64,000 nucleotides of DNA, from the NCBI GenBank assembly GCA_947450675.1, contig CANFWI010000010.1, positions 1-64,000 on the forward strand, in the 5' to 3' direction. Position numbers and translations under genes: made by a program. Positions 56,373 through 64,000 of the stretch are shown piece after piece. Numbering within the stretch: the first letter of the stretch is position 1; every line of letters begins with the position of its first letter. Source of the stretch: Comamonadaceae bacterium (lineage in GTDB: Bacteria; Pseudomonadota; Gammaproteobacteria; Burkholderiales; Burkholderiaceae_C). The notes under the pieces are model-generated. The model had not been told where the DNA came from. It did no database searches and worked only from the letters and a program-made list of their open reading frames with translations.

Positions 56373-57101
56373 TCACTGCGCGGCGATGTTGGCGTCCTGG
56401 CTCGAACGGTTGCGACGACCAGCCCACCAGCCAAAGCCCAAAACACCCGCGATAGCGATGGCATAGGTCGTCCATTTCGCTGCCAAATGAACCATGTCAG
56501 CAGAGGCGAAGTCTTTGGCGGTGCCGTAGATCGGGGCCAGCAGTTGTTCGCCGACGATCATGTTGGCTGCGGTGAAGGCCAGCACGGCAGCGCCGATCTT
56601 GATGATGACCGGGAAGCGTTCCACCAGTTTGAGCACCATGGTGCTGCCGTAAACGACGATGGGCACGCTGATCAGCAAACCTATGATGACGAGATCAAAA
56701 GCGCCTTTGGCAGCCCCGGCCACGCCGAGCACGTTGTCAACGCCCATCAGGGCATCGGCCACCACAATGGTTTTCATGGCGCCCCAGAAGGTGGTCGCCG
56801 CAGGACCGTCATGCTCTTTGTTGCCGTCTTCAGACAGCAATTTGTAGGCGATCCAGATCAGGCCGAGGCCGCCCACCAGCATGAGTCCGGGGATTTGCAG
56901 CAGCCAAACGACGCCGAGGGTCATGACCGAACGAACCGCAATGGCGCCAAACGCGCCCCACATGATGGCTTTTTTCTGCAAGTGCGCCGGCAAATTGCGG
57001 GCCGCCAGCGCAATGACGATGGCGTTGTCTCCAGCCAGGACCAAGTCAATCAGGATGATGGCCATCAAGGCCGTCCACCAAGGTGTCGAAAATAATTCCA
57101 C
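56373..57101 (-). CDS. TerC family membrane protein (manganese export), copy 2
   Basis: 242 residues. The two TerC repeats read IDLVLAGDNAIVIALAAR and VADALMGVDNVLGVAGAAKG. Between them lies an acidic loop (SEDGNKEHDG). I chose the GTG at 57101, with GGAG seven bases before it and a product starting VELFSTPWW; a GTG at 57125 is the alternative. A yybP-ykoY manganese riboswitch and a promoter lie upstream, so expression is very probably switched on by Mn2+. That makes Mn2+ export the most likely role. Confidence 0.92.
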   Translation of the reverse strand: MELFSTPWWTALMAIILIDLVLAGDNAIVIALAARNLPAHLQKKAIMWGAFGAIAVRSVMTLGVVWLLQIPGLMLVGGLGLIWIAYKLLSEDGNKEHDGPAATTFWGAMKTIVVADALMGVDNVLGVAGAAKGAFDLVIIGLLISVPIVVYGSTMVLKLVERFPVIIKIGAAVLAFTAANMIVGEQLLAPIYGTAKDFASADMVHLAAKWTTYAIAIAGVLGFGWWAGRRNRSSQDANIAAQ

Positions 57102-57237
57102 GTTCAAACTCCAAAAAAATAGCACATGACCATCGGCAAGATGGCCTCCAATGAAACCTGAGTGGGGGGATGAAACGCATGGTGCAAACGGAGCTGTAAG
57201 GGGCCGTTTGTGATGACGCTTCGATCAAACCTGCACA

Positions 57238-57402
57238 GGTTCCAATCGAAGGTCTGGCTCGACTTTGCAATGACTGCAAGGCCCAACAAGCCGGAAGTGT
57301 GAACTTCGTATTGACGACTTATTGTTACGCTTTACTGTGCAGTTGGACACCTTGGAGGGTGCATGGGACAACACAGTAAAACGAGGGAGTTACTCCCCTT
57401 CG
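57238..57402 (-). promoter_or_regulatory. yybP-ykoY manganese riboswitch upstream of terC copy 2
   Basis: Read on the minus strand, the leader shows the three conserved pieces of RF00080-type motifs in order: GAAGGGGAGTAACTCCC (57384-57400, the L1 GGGGAGTA), GTCGTCAATACGA (57306-57318, the L3 GTCAA), and GAGCCAGACCTTCG (57248-57261). The pairing elements around them match the family logic. About 135 bases separate the aptamer end from the terC start. A short hairpin (57128-57146), then T8 just before the ribosome binding site, may be part of the expression platform. The remaining bases 57102-57237 show no gene. Confidence 0.88.
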
Positions 57403-57409
57403 GTGAGCT

Positions 57410-57438
57410 ATTTAACACTAAAAATAGATTCCGTGCAA
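57410..57438 (-). promoter_or_regulatory. Sigma-70-type promoter for the riboswitch-terC transcript
   Basis: On the minus strand, TTGCAC (57433-57438) and TTAAAT (57410-57415) are separated by exactly 17 bases. The predicted start falls near 57403, at the 5' edge of the riboswitch. The sequence 57439-57537 shows nothing else besides the upstream region of the DUF3717 gene. Confidence 0.7.
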
Positions 57439-57537
57439 TTTGAAATTGGCATTCAGGGTAAATATCGCGGCCTTTTGGCATCTCGTCGATAATTGATTTT
57501 CTGCCCTTGGGCCTTCACTTTTTTGACTTCTGCATCC

Positions 57538-57945
57538 ATGCCCGGCATCCACATCACAGACATTGAAGCGGCCATTAACTATTGGCGTGAGCGCTCGCCT
57601 TCCCCCGATGGCGTGACGCTGGCACCCGAGTTGCGCGCGCTTGCTGAGGTCTATGCCTTGCTGGTTTTTTACCATGAGGAAGAGGCCGACGAAGCCAGTT
57701 TTCCACCGAAGGCGCTGGCCGCTTGGCTGACTTGGTACGAGACGACGGCAGACACGCCCTGCATTGCCATCTGCTCGACCAGCCAAGGCGACGAGATGTG
57801 CAAGGGTTGCGGCCGTACTTTCGAAGAGGTGCAGCATTGGCCCGCCATGACGCCGGGCGAAAAGCGCGACACCTGGCGGCGCATCACGCTGGAAAGCAGC
57901 TCTTGGCGCTTTGGCCGTTATGCTGATCGCGCGCTAGAAAAATAA
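57538..57945 (+). CDS. DUF3717-DUF1289 fusion protein
   Basis: 135 residues. The N-terminal 60 residues have the DUF3717 start ITDIEAAINYWRER and acidic helices. The C-terminal part has PCIAICSTSQGDEMCKGCGRTFEEVQHW, the DUF1289 pattern of four cysteines that probably binds metal or an Fe-S centre (P-C-x-x-x-C, then C-x-x-C). The ATG at 57538 was chosen for the MPGIHITDIE start; an upstream frame exists. Function is not known to me. The gene is convergent with purB across a shared terminator. Confidence 0.85.
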   Translation: MPGIHITDIEAAINYWRERSPSPDGVTLAPELRALAEVYALLVFYHEEEADEASFPPKALAAWLTWYETTADTPCIAICSTSQGDEMCKGCGRTFEEVQHWPAMTPGEKRDTWRRITLESSSWRFGRYADRALEK

Positions 57946-57970
57946 AAAAAAGGCGGCCGATCAGGCCGCC
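57943..57970 (-). terminator. Terminator of purB
   Basis: A 7-bp GGCGGCC/GGCCGCC stem (57952-57958, 57964-57970) with a five-base loop is followed on the minus strand by eight T residues. It lies 22 bases past the purB stop. Confidence 0.88.
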
Positions 57971-57992
57971 GATAACGATTGTTAAAAGCGTT

Positions 57993-59405
57993 TTAAACCC
58001 GGCGCGCCAGTTCGGCCGCCATGCCGATATAGCTGGCCGGTGTCATGGCCAGCAATCGTTGCTTTTCAGGCGCTGGAATCTCCAAGGACTGGATCAACTC
58101 ATGCAGGGCCGCCGCCGTGACGGTTTTGCCACGCGTGACTTCCTTGAGTTTTTCGTAAGCGCCTTGCACGCCGTAACGGCGCATGACGGTCTGGATCGGC
58201 TCGGCCAGCACTTCCCACGATGAATTCAGGTCGTCGTCCAAGGCTTCGCTGTTGAGCTCTAACTTGTTCAGGCCGGCGTTCAAGGAGGTGTAGGCCAGTA
58301 CGGCGTAACCAAAAGCCACGCCCATGTTACGCAGCACGGTGGAGTCGGTCAGGTCACGTTGCCAGCGGCTGATCGGCAGCTTTTCGCTGAGGTGGCGCAG
58401 CACGGCGTTGGCCAAGCCCAAGTTGCCTTCGGCGTTTTCAAAGTCAATCGGGTTGACTTTGTGCGGCATGGTGGAAGAACCGATCTCGCCGGCTTTGAGG
58501 CGCTGCTTGAAGTAGCCGACGCTGACATAGCCCCAAACGTCACGTGAGAAGTCGATCAAGATGGTGTTGCTGCGGGCGACCGCGTCAAACAATTCGGCCA
58601 TGTAGTCATGCGGCTCGATCTGGATGCTGTAGGGCTGAAAGGTCAGCCCCAAGCCCCAAGCCTCTTGGTTGGCGCCCGCCGTACCGGTCACGGGCTCAGG
58701 CGTCTCAACCACTTTGCGGCTGAAAGCTTCCCAGTCAAAGTCTGGCCAAGCGGCCAAATGCGCGTTGTAGTTGCCAACCGCGCCATTCATCTTGGCCATG
58801 ATTTTGACGGCGGCGATTTTGTCGCGGGCTTGCATCAGGCGTACCACGACGTTGGCGATTTCTTTGCCGACGGTGGTCGGGCTGGCGGTCTGGCCATGCG
58901 TGCGGCTGAGCATCGATTGGTCAGCGTAGCGGTGCGCCATCTCGCGCATTTGGGCAATCAGTTTGTCGAGCGCGGGCAGCAAAACCAGTTCGCGGCTGCT
59001 TTTCAGCTGCAGCGCGTGGCTGGTGTTGTTGATGTCCTCGCTGGTGCAGGCGAAGTGTACAAATTCGGCGACCGCCAGCAGCTCAGGCCGCGCATCGAAT
59101 TTCGACTTGATCCAGTACTCCACGGCCTTGACGTCGTGGTTGGTGACTTTCTCGATGTCCTTGATGGCCAGCGCGTCAGCTTCTGAGAAGTTGGTCACAA
59201 GGGCGATTAGGTAAGAGCGTGCGCCCAGGCTCAGCGGCTTGAATTCAGCGAAGCCGGCGTCCGACAGCGCGACGAACCACGCCACCTCGACTTGCACGCG
59301 GCGGTGCATATAGCCTTGCTCCGACATGAGCGGGCGAAGCTGTTCTAGTTTGGAGGCGTAACGGCCGTCCAGCGGCGAGAGGGCATTGATGGTGGAAAAA
59401 CTCAT
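57993..59405 (-). CDS. purB: Adenylosuccinate lyase
   Basis: 470 residues. It performs two purine steps, splitting SAICAR and adenylosuccinate with release of fumarate. INALSPLDGRYASKLEQLRPLMSEQGYM (quoted by S-P-L-D-G-R-Y), AEFVHFACTSEDINN, SRTHGQTASPTTVGKE and the signature GSSTMPHKVNPIDFENAEGN all fit. Full length. The ATG at 59405 begins directly before the fold. It stands alone, 130 bases from the divergent GST gene. Confidence 0.97.
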   Translation of the reverse strand: MSFSTINALSPLDGRYASKLEQLRPLMSEQGYMHRRVQVEVAWFVALSDAGFAEFKPLSLGARSYLIALVTNFSEADALAIKDIEKVTNHDVKAVEYWIKSKFDARPELLAVAEFVHFACTSEDINNTSHALQLKSSRELVLLPALDKLIAQMREMAHRYADQSMLSRTHGQTASPTTVGKEIANVVVRLMQARDKIAAVKIMAKMNGAVGNYNAHLAAWPDFDWEAFSRKVVETPEPVTGTAGANQEAWGLGLTFQPYSIQIEPHDYMAELFDAVARSNTILIDFSRDVWGYVSVGYFKQRLKAGEIGSSTMPHKVNPIDFENAEGNLGLANAVLRHLSEKLPISRWQRDLTDSTVLRNMGVAFGYAVLAYTSLNAGLNKLELNSEALDDDLNSSWEVLAEPIQTVMRRYGVQGAYEKLKEVTRGKTVTAAALHELIQSLEIPAPEKQRLLAMTPASYIGMAAELARRV

Positions 59406-59534
59406 GGCGCAATTGTAGACATCAGGCGTGGCGCTGATGCAAAGGACTTGCGTGCCTTTGTCTGGGGCTGCTCAGAGGGACTGGCTTAGTCGATAGAATG
59501 CACCACAAAGACTCACGACAGATTGCACAAAAAC

Positions 59535-60149
59535 ATGAAACTCATCGGATCAATGGCCAGCCCTTATGTGCGCAAAGTGCGCATCGTCATGGCTGAGAAA
59601 AAACTGGACTATCAGTTCATCTTGGAAAACGTTTGGGCCGCAGACACGACCATGCCGGAGTCGAATCCGCTGGGCAAGGTGCCGTGTTTGGTGATGGAAG
59701 GCGGCGAAGCCGTTTTTGATTCGCGCGTGATCGTTGAGTACTTGGACACCCTGTCGCCAGTCGGCAAGCTGATTCCGATGCAAGGCCGCGAGCGGGCTGA
59801 AGTCAAAACTTGGGAAGCGCTGGCCGACGGCTTGCTGGACGCCGCCATTCTGGCGCGTCTGGAAGCCAGCTGGGACGGTCGCACGGAAGGTCAACGCAGC
59901 CAAGCTTGGATCGACCGTCAAATGGGCAAAATCGATGCCGTGCTGCAAGCCATGAGCTCCGGCCTGGGCGACAAGCTTTTTTGCAGCGGTGTGCATTTCA
60001 GTTTGTCTGATGTGGCGGCGGGCTGCGCGCTGGGCTATCTGGACTTACGCTTCAATCACATTGATTGGCGTGCGCGTCATCCCAACTTGGCTCGCCTGCA
60101 AGAAAAGCTGGTGCAGCGCAGCAGCTTCATTGAAACCAAGCCGGGCTGA
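59535..60149 (+). CDS. Glutathione S-transferase family protein
   Basis: 204 residues. The N-terminal thioredoxin-like domain reads MKLIGSMASPYVRKVRIVMAEK, with NPLGKVPCLV and VFDSRVIVEYLD, the typical GST cis-Pro and G-site motifs. The C-terminal helical domain (about 88-204) includes FCSGVHFSLSDVAAGCAL, the conserved N-capping box (S-x-x-D). Substrate unknown. The ATG at 59535 is preferred to a start at 59523 because MKLIGS is the usual GST opening. The gene ends five bases before the convergent NTF2-like gene. Confidence 0.9.
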   Translation: MKLIGSMASPYVRKVRIVMAEKKLDYQFILENVWAADTTMPESNPLGKVPCLVMEGGEAVFDSRVIVEYLDTLSPVGKLIPMQGRERAEVKTWEALADGLLDAAILARLEASWDGRTEGQRSQAWIDRQMGKIDAVLQAMSSGLGDKLFCSGVHFSLSDVAAGCALGYLDLRFNHIDWRARHPNLARLQEKLVQRSSFIETKPG

Positions 60150-60154
60150 TCGGT

Positions 60155-60625
60155 TTATTGATTCGCCCGGCGCTTCAGCCAGCGCATCAAGCTGCCGATG
60201 ACCGGCAGCTTTTCATAGAGCTCTTCAGCCGCATCCCAGTAGTCGCGGTGTGAGGCGATCAAGCCCTCGGCGTTGAGTTGCAGGTGGGAGCCACCGCGCA
60301 CGGTTTGCCAGACCTCCGGGCTGAAGCGCTTGAAGCGAAAGACGAAATTCCAGGTCAAAAAGCACTGTGCACCGTCGACCAATTGGCCGGTGACCACAAA
60401 GTGCGGCTGATCCAGCGCCACATACATGTGGCTGAAAATGCGCTGCACTTCAGTCAGTCCGTGCACCTCGTTGAACGGATCTTTGAACCAAGCTTCTCTG
60501 GTGTAGAACTCACCCATGCGTGCCACGTCGTCAGGCTGCAAGGCCTCAAAAAAATCCACAATGCGGGCCACGGCCAAGCGTTCGGCGGATGGTTGAAGCG
60601 AAGTGTCGGCGGCGCTAGGTGTCAT
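60155..60625 (-). CDS. NTF2-like (SnoaL-type) protein of the cfa-linked operon
   Basis: 156 residues. A cone-shaped NTF2 fold is suggested by VARIVDFFEALQPDDVARMGEFYTREAWFKDPFNEVHG (cited by F-x-x-L-x-P and F-K-D-P-F), with WNFVFRFKRFSPEVW and SHLQLNAEGLIASHRDYWDA. It is the last gene of the operon ending here and overlaps the SDR gene by four bases (60622-60625). In related clusters this member is annotated as nuclear transport factor 2-like protein. No catalytic activity is proven. The ATG at 60625 excludes 35 spurious upstream residues. Confidence 0.85.
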   Translation of the reverse strand: MTPSAADTSLQPSAERLAVARIVDFFEALQPDDVARMGEFYTREAWFKDPFNEVHGLTEVQRIFSHMYVALDQPHFVVTGQLVDGAQCFLTWNFVFRFKRFSPEVWQTVRGGSHLQLNAEGLIASHRDYWDAAEELYEKLPVIGSLMRWLKRRANQ

Positions 60626-61428
60626 GGGTTCAGGCTGGTGTTTTTGGCGGCTCCGGCTTCGCTTTTGACGAGGCGGCTGGTGATGGCGAAATAGGCAGCA
60701 TAGGGCAAGATGCGCAGCGTTTTCATCCACAGCGTGAAGCGTTTGGGAAAATCAATTTCAAAGGCACCTTGGCGCCAGCCGGCGAGGATGGCCGTCGCCG
60801 CTTCGGCTGTCGTCATCAAGCCGGGCATCGGGAAGTCATTGTTGGCGGTTGCCGGCGTTTGGACAAAACCTGGGTTGATGACACTCACACCAATACCGCT
60901 GGTCTTCAGGTCAATGTACAGCGCTTCGGCCAAGTTGATCAGCGCCGCTTTTGTCGGGCCGTAGGCCAGGCTTTTCGGCAAACCGCGGTAACCGGCGACG
61001 CTGCTGACAATGCTGATGTGGCCGGCGTGGCGCTGCAAAAAATGCGGCAGCATGGCGTCCAGCACATACAGCACGCCGAGGTAATTGACTTGCTGGTGTT
61101 TGAGCATTTCGCTCAGGTCAAAGTCGTCCGCCCGCACGGGCTTGTAGTAGCCAGCGCAGTACATCAACAGATCGACCGGGCCAGCTTGCTGCACAGTGTG
61201 TGCAGCTGCTTTGACGGCGACTGGGTCGGACGCGTCCAGCGGAACCGCCACAGCGCCGGGGTGGGCCTCGACGAAGCTGGCGAGCGCGGCGGCATTGCGG
61301 GCGGACACAAAGACGCGTGCGCCGGCGGCATGCAAGGCTGCCGCCGTGGCTTCGCCAATGCCGCTGGAGGCGCCGACGAGCCAGACGGATTTGCCATGCC
61401 AGTCGGTGAAAGGGGAATTAAAACTCAT
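60622..61428 (-). CDS. Short-chain dehydrogenase/reductase (SDR)
   Basis: 268 residues. The NAD(P) loop is VWLVGASSGIGEATAAAL, with DASDP and YCAGYYK at the next positions, then VSSVAGYRGLPKSLAYGPTKAAL with the catalytic Ser, Tyr and Lys (S-x13-Y-x3-K). A C-terminal basic tail of about 40 residues follows. It sits in the cfa-linked operon between the DUF3833 lipoprotein and the NTF2-like protein and overlaps the latter by four bases. A role in lipid modification is inferred from neighbours only. Confidence 0.88.
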   Translation of the reverse strand: MSFNSPFTDWHGKSVWLVGASSGIGEATAAALHAAGARVFVSARNAAALASFVEAHPGAVAVPLDASDPVAVKAAAHTVQQAGPVDLLMYCAGYYKPVRADDFDLSEMLKHQQVNYLGVLYVLDAMLPHFLQRHAGHISIVSSVAGYRGLPKSLAYGPTKAALINLAEALYIDLKTSGIGVSVINPGFVQTPATANNDFPMPGLMTTAEAATAILAGWRQGAFEIDFPKRFTLWMKTLRILPYAAYFAITSRLVKSEAGAAKNTSLNP

Positions 61429-61456
61429 GGCGCTTGCTTTGTGCGTCGTGCTGGAT

Positions 61457-62005
61457 TCAGCGCTTAGTGAAGGACAGCGTGACGTCGCCCAGATGAACGC
61501 CGAACTTGCTCATGGCGGCTTTGTTGAGCATCACTTTGTCCGTCATCAGGTACATCCAGTCGTCAAATTGAACCTCGATCGTGCGGCCGTCGACGGGCAG
61601 ATTGAGCGTGTAGCCCCAACGAAAGGCATTGCCGCTTTCTTGGCCGTTGGCCTCGCCCAACACATCCCCGGCGGTGCCGGTGTAGTGACCATCTGGTTGA
61701 CGTTTGAGCGTCCAGACCCGGCGGTCTGTGGTGCCGTCCGAGTAGGTGAAGGCTTCGTCGAGCACGCCGACTTCCTGGCCGGGCGGGCCTTGCCAAGAGC
61801 AGGTCATGACAACGGTGAAGCGCTTCACGACTTTGCCGGAGCGGTCGGTGAAGATGCCGTAGGCGTCAAGCGTGCCGTTGAAATACTGGCGCAAGTCAAG
61901 TACCGGTTTTTCTTGGGCGTAATCTTTCAGTTGCGGGCCGGCACAACCGGCCAAACCGATGCCTGCGGCGACCACCAAGGCGGTGAGGAGCAAACGTTTT
62001 TTCAT
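61457..62005 (-). CDS. DUF3833 family lipoprotein
   Basis: 182 residues. The signal peptide ends in a lipobox (GIGLAGCAG). The mature part has YFNGTLDAYGIFTDRSGKVVKRF and DEAFTYSDGTTDRRVW, with WGYTLNLPVDG near the end, in line with DUF3833. Such lipoproteins are found next to cfa and SDR genes in many proteobacteria. No biochemical role is known to me. It overlaps the MFS gene by four bases (62002-62005) and is followed by the SDR gene after 28 bases. Confidence 0.87.
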   Translation of the reverse strand: MKKRLLLTALVVAAGIGLAGCAGPQLKDYAQEKPVLDLRQYFNGTLDAYGIFTDRSGKVVKRFTVVMTCSWQGPPGQEVGVLDEAFTYSDGTTDRRVWTLKRQPDGHYTGTAGDVLGEANGQESGNAFRWGYTLNLPVDGRTIEVQFDDWMYLMTDKVMLNKAAMSKFGVHLGDVTLSFTKR

Positions 62006-63315
62006 AAACTACTTTCAACAGAATGAGGTCGGATCACCAACAGGTACAAGGCGCCCGCGGCCAGCGCTTTAAGCACACAAGGCAGCACGCAGTACGCCAC
62101 CACCAGCGCGTTCAGGGCCGCGGCATCACGCACGCCGGGGGCATAACCAAAGAGGTCTAGCAGGGGCAAAGCCAGCCCAGCAGCCAAGGCTAAATTGAGC
62201 TTGGTGGCGAAGCTCCACCAGCCAAAGTAAGCACCTGTTCCGGGGTCCGCCGCGTCAGTGGGTTGGCCAGAGGATGCTGGCGCGCGGCTGCTCTGGATCA
62301 GGCCCGCCAGCAAGGCGCTGGGCAGCGCCAAGTCAGCGCCCAGGGCGACACCCGAGAGCGCACAGATCAGTGCGAAGGCCAGCATCTGCCCATCGCCGAC
62401 TTGACTGGCCCAGACAAAGACGCTCATGGCGAGCACCATACCGACCAGCCAGCTGCGCGCTAAGCCGATGCGTTTGACGACGGCCAGCCACAGCGGAATT
62501 GACAGCGCGGCACACAAGAAGTAACTGCCGAGAAACAGCGGTTCAAAACTCGCCGGCGCAGCGAGCTTGTCTTGAATGAAAAACAAAACCAGGGTCGCCG
62601 GTATGGCGCTGGCGATGCCATTCAGCATGAACACCGCCAGCAGCCGCCGAAAGCCGGCTTGGCGAAAGGGTTGCCAGACGGACGTTGGCACTGAGGGTGT
62701 TGTCGACGCGGCGTGCGGTTTAAGCGTCACCGGACGCACAGAGCGCTGCCAGCCCCACCAGCCCAACACCAGGGCGACACAAAAGACCGCGGTGGTGACG
62801 GGCAAACCCAGCAGCACCGGTAACACGGATGCCGTCACGACACCGAGCAATCCCAAGCCTTCGCGCCACGCGACGATGCGGCTGCGCTGCGCTTCGTTGC
62901 CGCCCAGCATGGCGGCCCACGATTGGTGCGCCACGCTCAAGGCGCTGTAGCCGGCGTAAGTCAGCATCAACATGGCGGTGGCCCAGATCACCAGCGCACC
63001 GGGCTCGCTCACCAACGGGAAAAAGAGCAGCGCAAAGCCAATCGCCAACACCAGCGCCGCCGCTGCGCCCAAGGTCAAGACGGCAGCGGTCGAGCGTGCA
63101 AAGAGTCGGTCTGTCAGTCGGCCCAAAGCCGGGTCAATGAAAGCATCAAAAAGCCGCGCACCCAACAGCACCGCGCCGAGTGTGGCCAAGGAAATGCCAA
63201 ACTCACGCGCGTAGTGGTTGGGCAAAATCACATACAGCGGCAACGCCGCAAAGGCCAGCGGAAAGCCCATCAGCCCGTAGGCCAAACCGTTGCGCGAACC
63301 GAAGGCGGAGTTCAA
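62002..63315 (-). CDS. MFS transporter of the cfa-linked operon
   Basis: 437 residues, about 12 hydrophobic segments. The pattern fits the GPH/MelB-like sugar:cation branch: FAALPLYVILPNHYAREFGISLATLGAVLLGARLFDAFIDPALGRLTDRLFARS (cited by L-P-x-Y-x-x-x-x-Y and R-x-x-D-A-x-x-D-P). The start is a TTG at 63315 overlapping the upstream stop (TTGA), with GGAGGAG nine bases before it. Substrate unknown; lipid-linked context suggests a role in the same pathway. Confidence 0.85.
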   Translation of the reverse strand: MNSAFGSRNGLAYGLMGFPLAFAALPLYVILPNHYAREFGISLATLGAVLLGARLFDAFIDPALGRLTDRLFARSTAAVLTLGAAAALVLAIGFALLFFPLVSEPGALVIWATAMLMLTYAGYSALSVAHQSWAAMLGGNEAQRSRIVAWREGLGLLGVVTASVLPVLLGLPVTTAVFCVALVLGWWGWQRSVRPVTLKPHAASTTPSVPTSVWQPFRQAGFRRLLAVFMLNGIASAIPATLVLFFIQDKLAAPASFEPLFLGSYFLCAALSIPLWLAVVKRIGLARSWLVGMVLAMSVFVWASQVGDGQMLAFALICALSGVALGADLALPSALLAGLIQSSRAPASSGQPTDAADPGTGAYFGWWSFATKLNLALAAGLALPLLDLFGYAPGVRDAAALNALVVAYCVLPCVLKALAAGALYLLVIRPHSVESSL

Positions 63316-63881
63316 GAGCCGGCTCCTCCGACGAGTGCGGTGCGCATGGCGGGTTCAGATGTCTTGGGCGACAGCCAGATGCCAAAAAACAGCTTGGAGA
63401 ATTCAGCGTCAAGAATGTCACCGCCGGCTTTGCCGTTGACCCAGAAGCTGGCGCCAACGCCGGGGCGGTGCACGCCCATGATGCGGTCACCGACTTTCAC
63501 ATCGGGAAAAACACGCTGCATGTCGAGGCTCCATTGCCGTGCTTGTGCATCCGAGACAGTGGCGCTGCGGCGCATCTCTTTGATCGAGCGCTCTGCAATG
63601 TCGACGGCGTCAAAGGCGCGCAGATAAGCCAGCTCTAAGGCCAGCGGCTGGCTGGCGTAGCGGTCTGCGTTGAAGCCCGGTGCAGCCCACAGCTGCGCGT
63701 CATAAATCTTGAAACCCCAGACGGTGAGACGCGATTGCCCCAGCAGCTGGGCTTGCGGCAGCAGCGCTTTGAATTCCGCTCGTGTGTCAGCTGCAACGGC
63801 TGATGGCGTTGCCGCCGCTGCGGGTGTTTGCGCGTGCGCTGCAAAGCTGAAGGTGCTGGCGGCGATGACGCCAGCCAGCAC
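63312..63881 (-). CDS. Chalcone-isomerase-like periplasmic protein
   Basis: About 189 residues from a GTG at 63881. A signal peptide (GVIAASTFSFAAHAQT) precedes the chalcone-isomerase-like domain: GQSRLTVWGFKIYDAQLWA and LELAYLRAFDAVDIAERSIKEM, then FWVNGKAGGDILDAEFSKLFFGIWLS (in part). In bacteria this domain has no chalcone-isomerase activity; its role near cfa genes is unproven. An ATG at 63974 is also in frame but would overlap cfa by 85 bases. The start is therefore uncertain. Confidence 0.78.
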   Translation of the reverse strand: MLAGVIAASTFSFAAHAQTPAAAATPSAVAADTRAEFKALLPQAQLLGQSRLTVWGFKIYDAQLWAAPGFNADRYASQPLALELAYLRAFDAVDIAERSIKEMRRSATVSDAQARQWSLDMQRVFPDVKVGDRIMGVHRPGVGASFWVNGKAGGDILDAEFSKLFFGIWLSPKTSEPAMRTALVGGAGS

Positions 63882-63889
63882 ACCGTGCT

Positions 63890-64000
63890 TCAGCGTTTGC
63901 GCAGCGTGTACTGCACCACGTCGGTGTTGGCCTCTTGAAAGGCCGCTTCGCAGTAAGCCAGATAGAACTCCCATATGCGCATGAACCTTTTGTCAAACCC
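63890..64000 (-). CDS. cfa: C-terminal end of cyclopropane-fatty-acyl-phospholipid synthase (partial)
   Basis: The last 36 codons before the stop at 63890 read GFDKRFMRIWEFYLAYCEAAF, then a QYTLRKR end. The F-D-x-R-F-x-R-x-W-x-F-Y-L-x-Y-C-E-A-A-F pattern is the invariant C-terminus of CFA synthases. The enzyme adds a methylene from SAM across a lipid double bond. The rest of the gene lies outside the window. It is the most upstream visible gene of the lipid operon. Confidence 0.88.
   Translation of the reverse strand, partial: GFDKRFMRIWEFYLAYCEAAFQEANTDVVQYTLRKR

Overview
The window looks like a high-GC betaproteobacterial chromosome, most probably Comamonadaceae (Rhodoferax/Polaromonas/Limnohabitans-like). 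This rests on a Calvin-cycle-type class II aldolase, the def-fmt / dprA-smg arrangement, the pgk-pyk-fba-purC / purE-purK-tsaC glycolysis-purine neighbourhood, a DUF3717-DUF1289 protein and an early sucCD pair. Almost everything is protein-coding core genome. I saw no tRNA, rRNA, insertion sequence, prophage or CRISPR array.

Layout. 1-6.7 kb: t6A and protein modification (rimI, tsaB, tsaC), cell wall (dacB), a flavin-dependent oxidoreductase and purK-purE. 6.8-15.6 kb: a CnoX-type thioredoxin and a complete divalent-metal RND efflux operon with its divergent two-component system; these separate purC from purE. 15.6-22.6 kb: purC, fba, pyk and pgk, interrupted by a fatty acid desaturase and a DUF4160/DUF2442 pair; the pyk-fba gap carries two hairpins that share an inverted 27-bp loop core. 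22.6-31.6 kb: azlCD, fmt, def, dprA, smg, secF-secD-yajC and argC. 31.8-34.8 kb: sucCD and a first TerC protein. 34.9-37 kb: a type IV pilin with its own putative oligosaccharyltransferase.

37-49.5 kb is the most accessory part. It holds a GGDEF-EAL enzyme with a VDS tandem repeat inside its GAF domain, a PhnD-like periplasmic binding protein, a hybrid kinase, an HlyD-type adaptor, a cellulose-synthase-like glycosyltransferase ending in a PilZ domain, two alpha/beta hydrolases, a DUF4337 protein and an apparently exported Ppx/GppA-like protein. Read together, the first part suggests a c-di-GMP-controlled, synthase-dependent exopolysaccharide locus with a periplasmic sensing module.

49.5-64 kb: MFS exporter, katG, moaC, an M48 protease, a holin-like membrane protein, and a second TerC gene preceded by a convincing yybP-ykoY (Mn2+) riboswitch and promoter. 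These are followed by purB, a glutathione S-transferase and the tail of a cfa-linked operon (cfa, chalcone-isomerase-like, MFS, DUF3833, SDR, NTF2-like) of the kind associated with membrane-lipid modification and photo-oxidative stress. All product names come from reading the translations; no database search was run.
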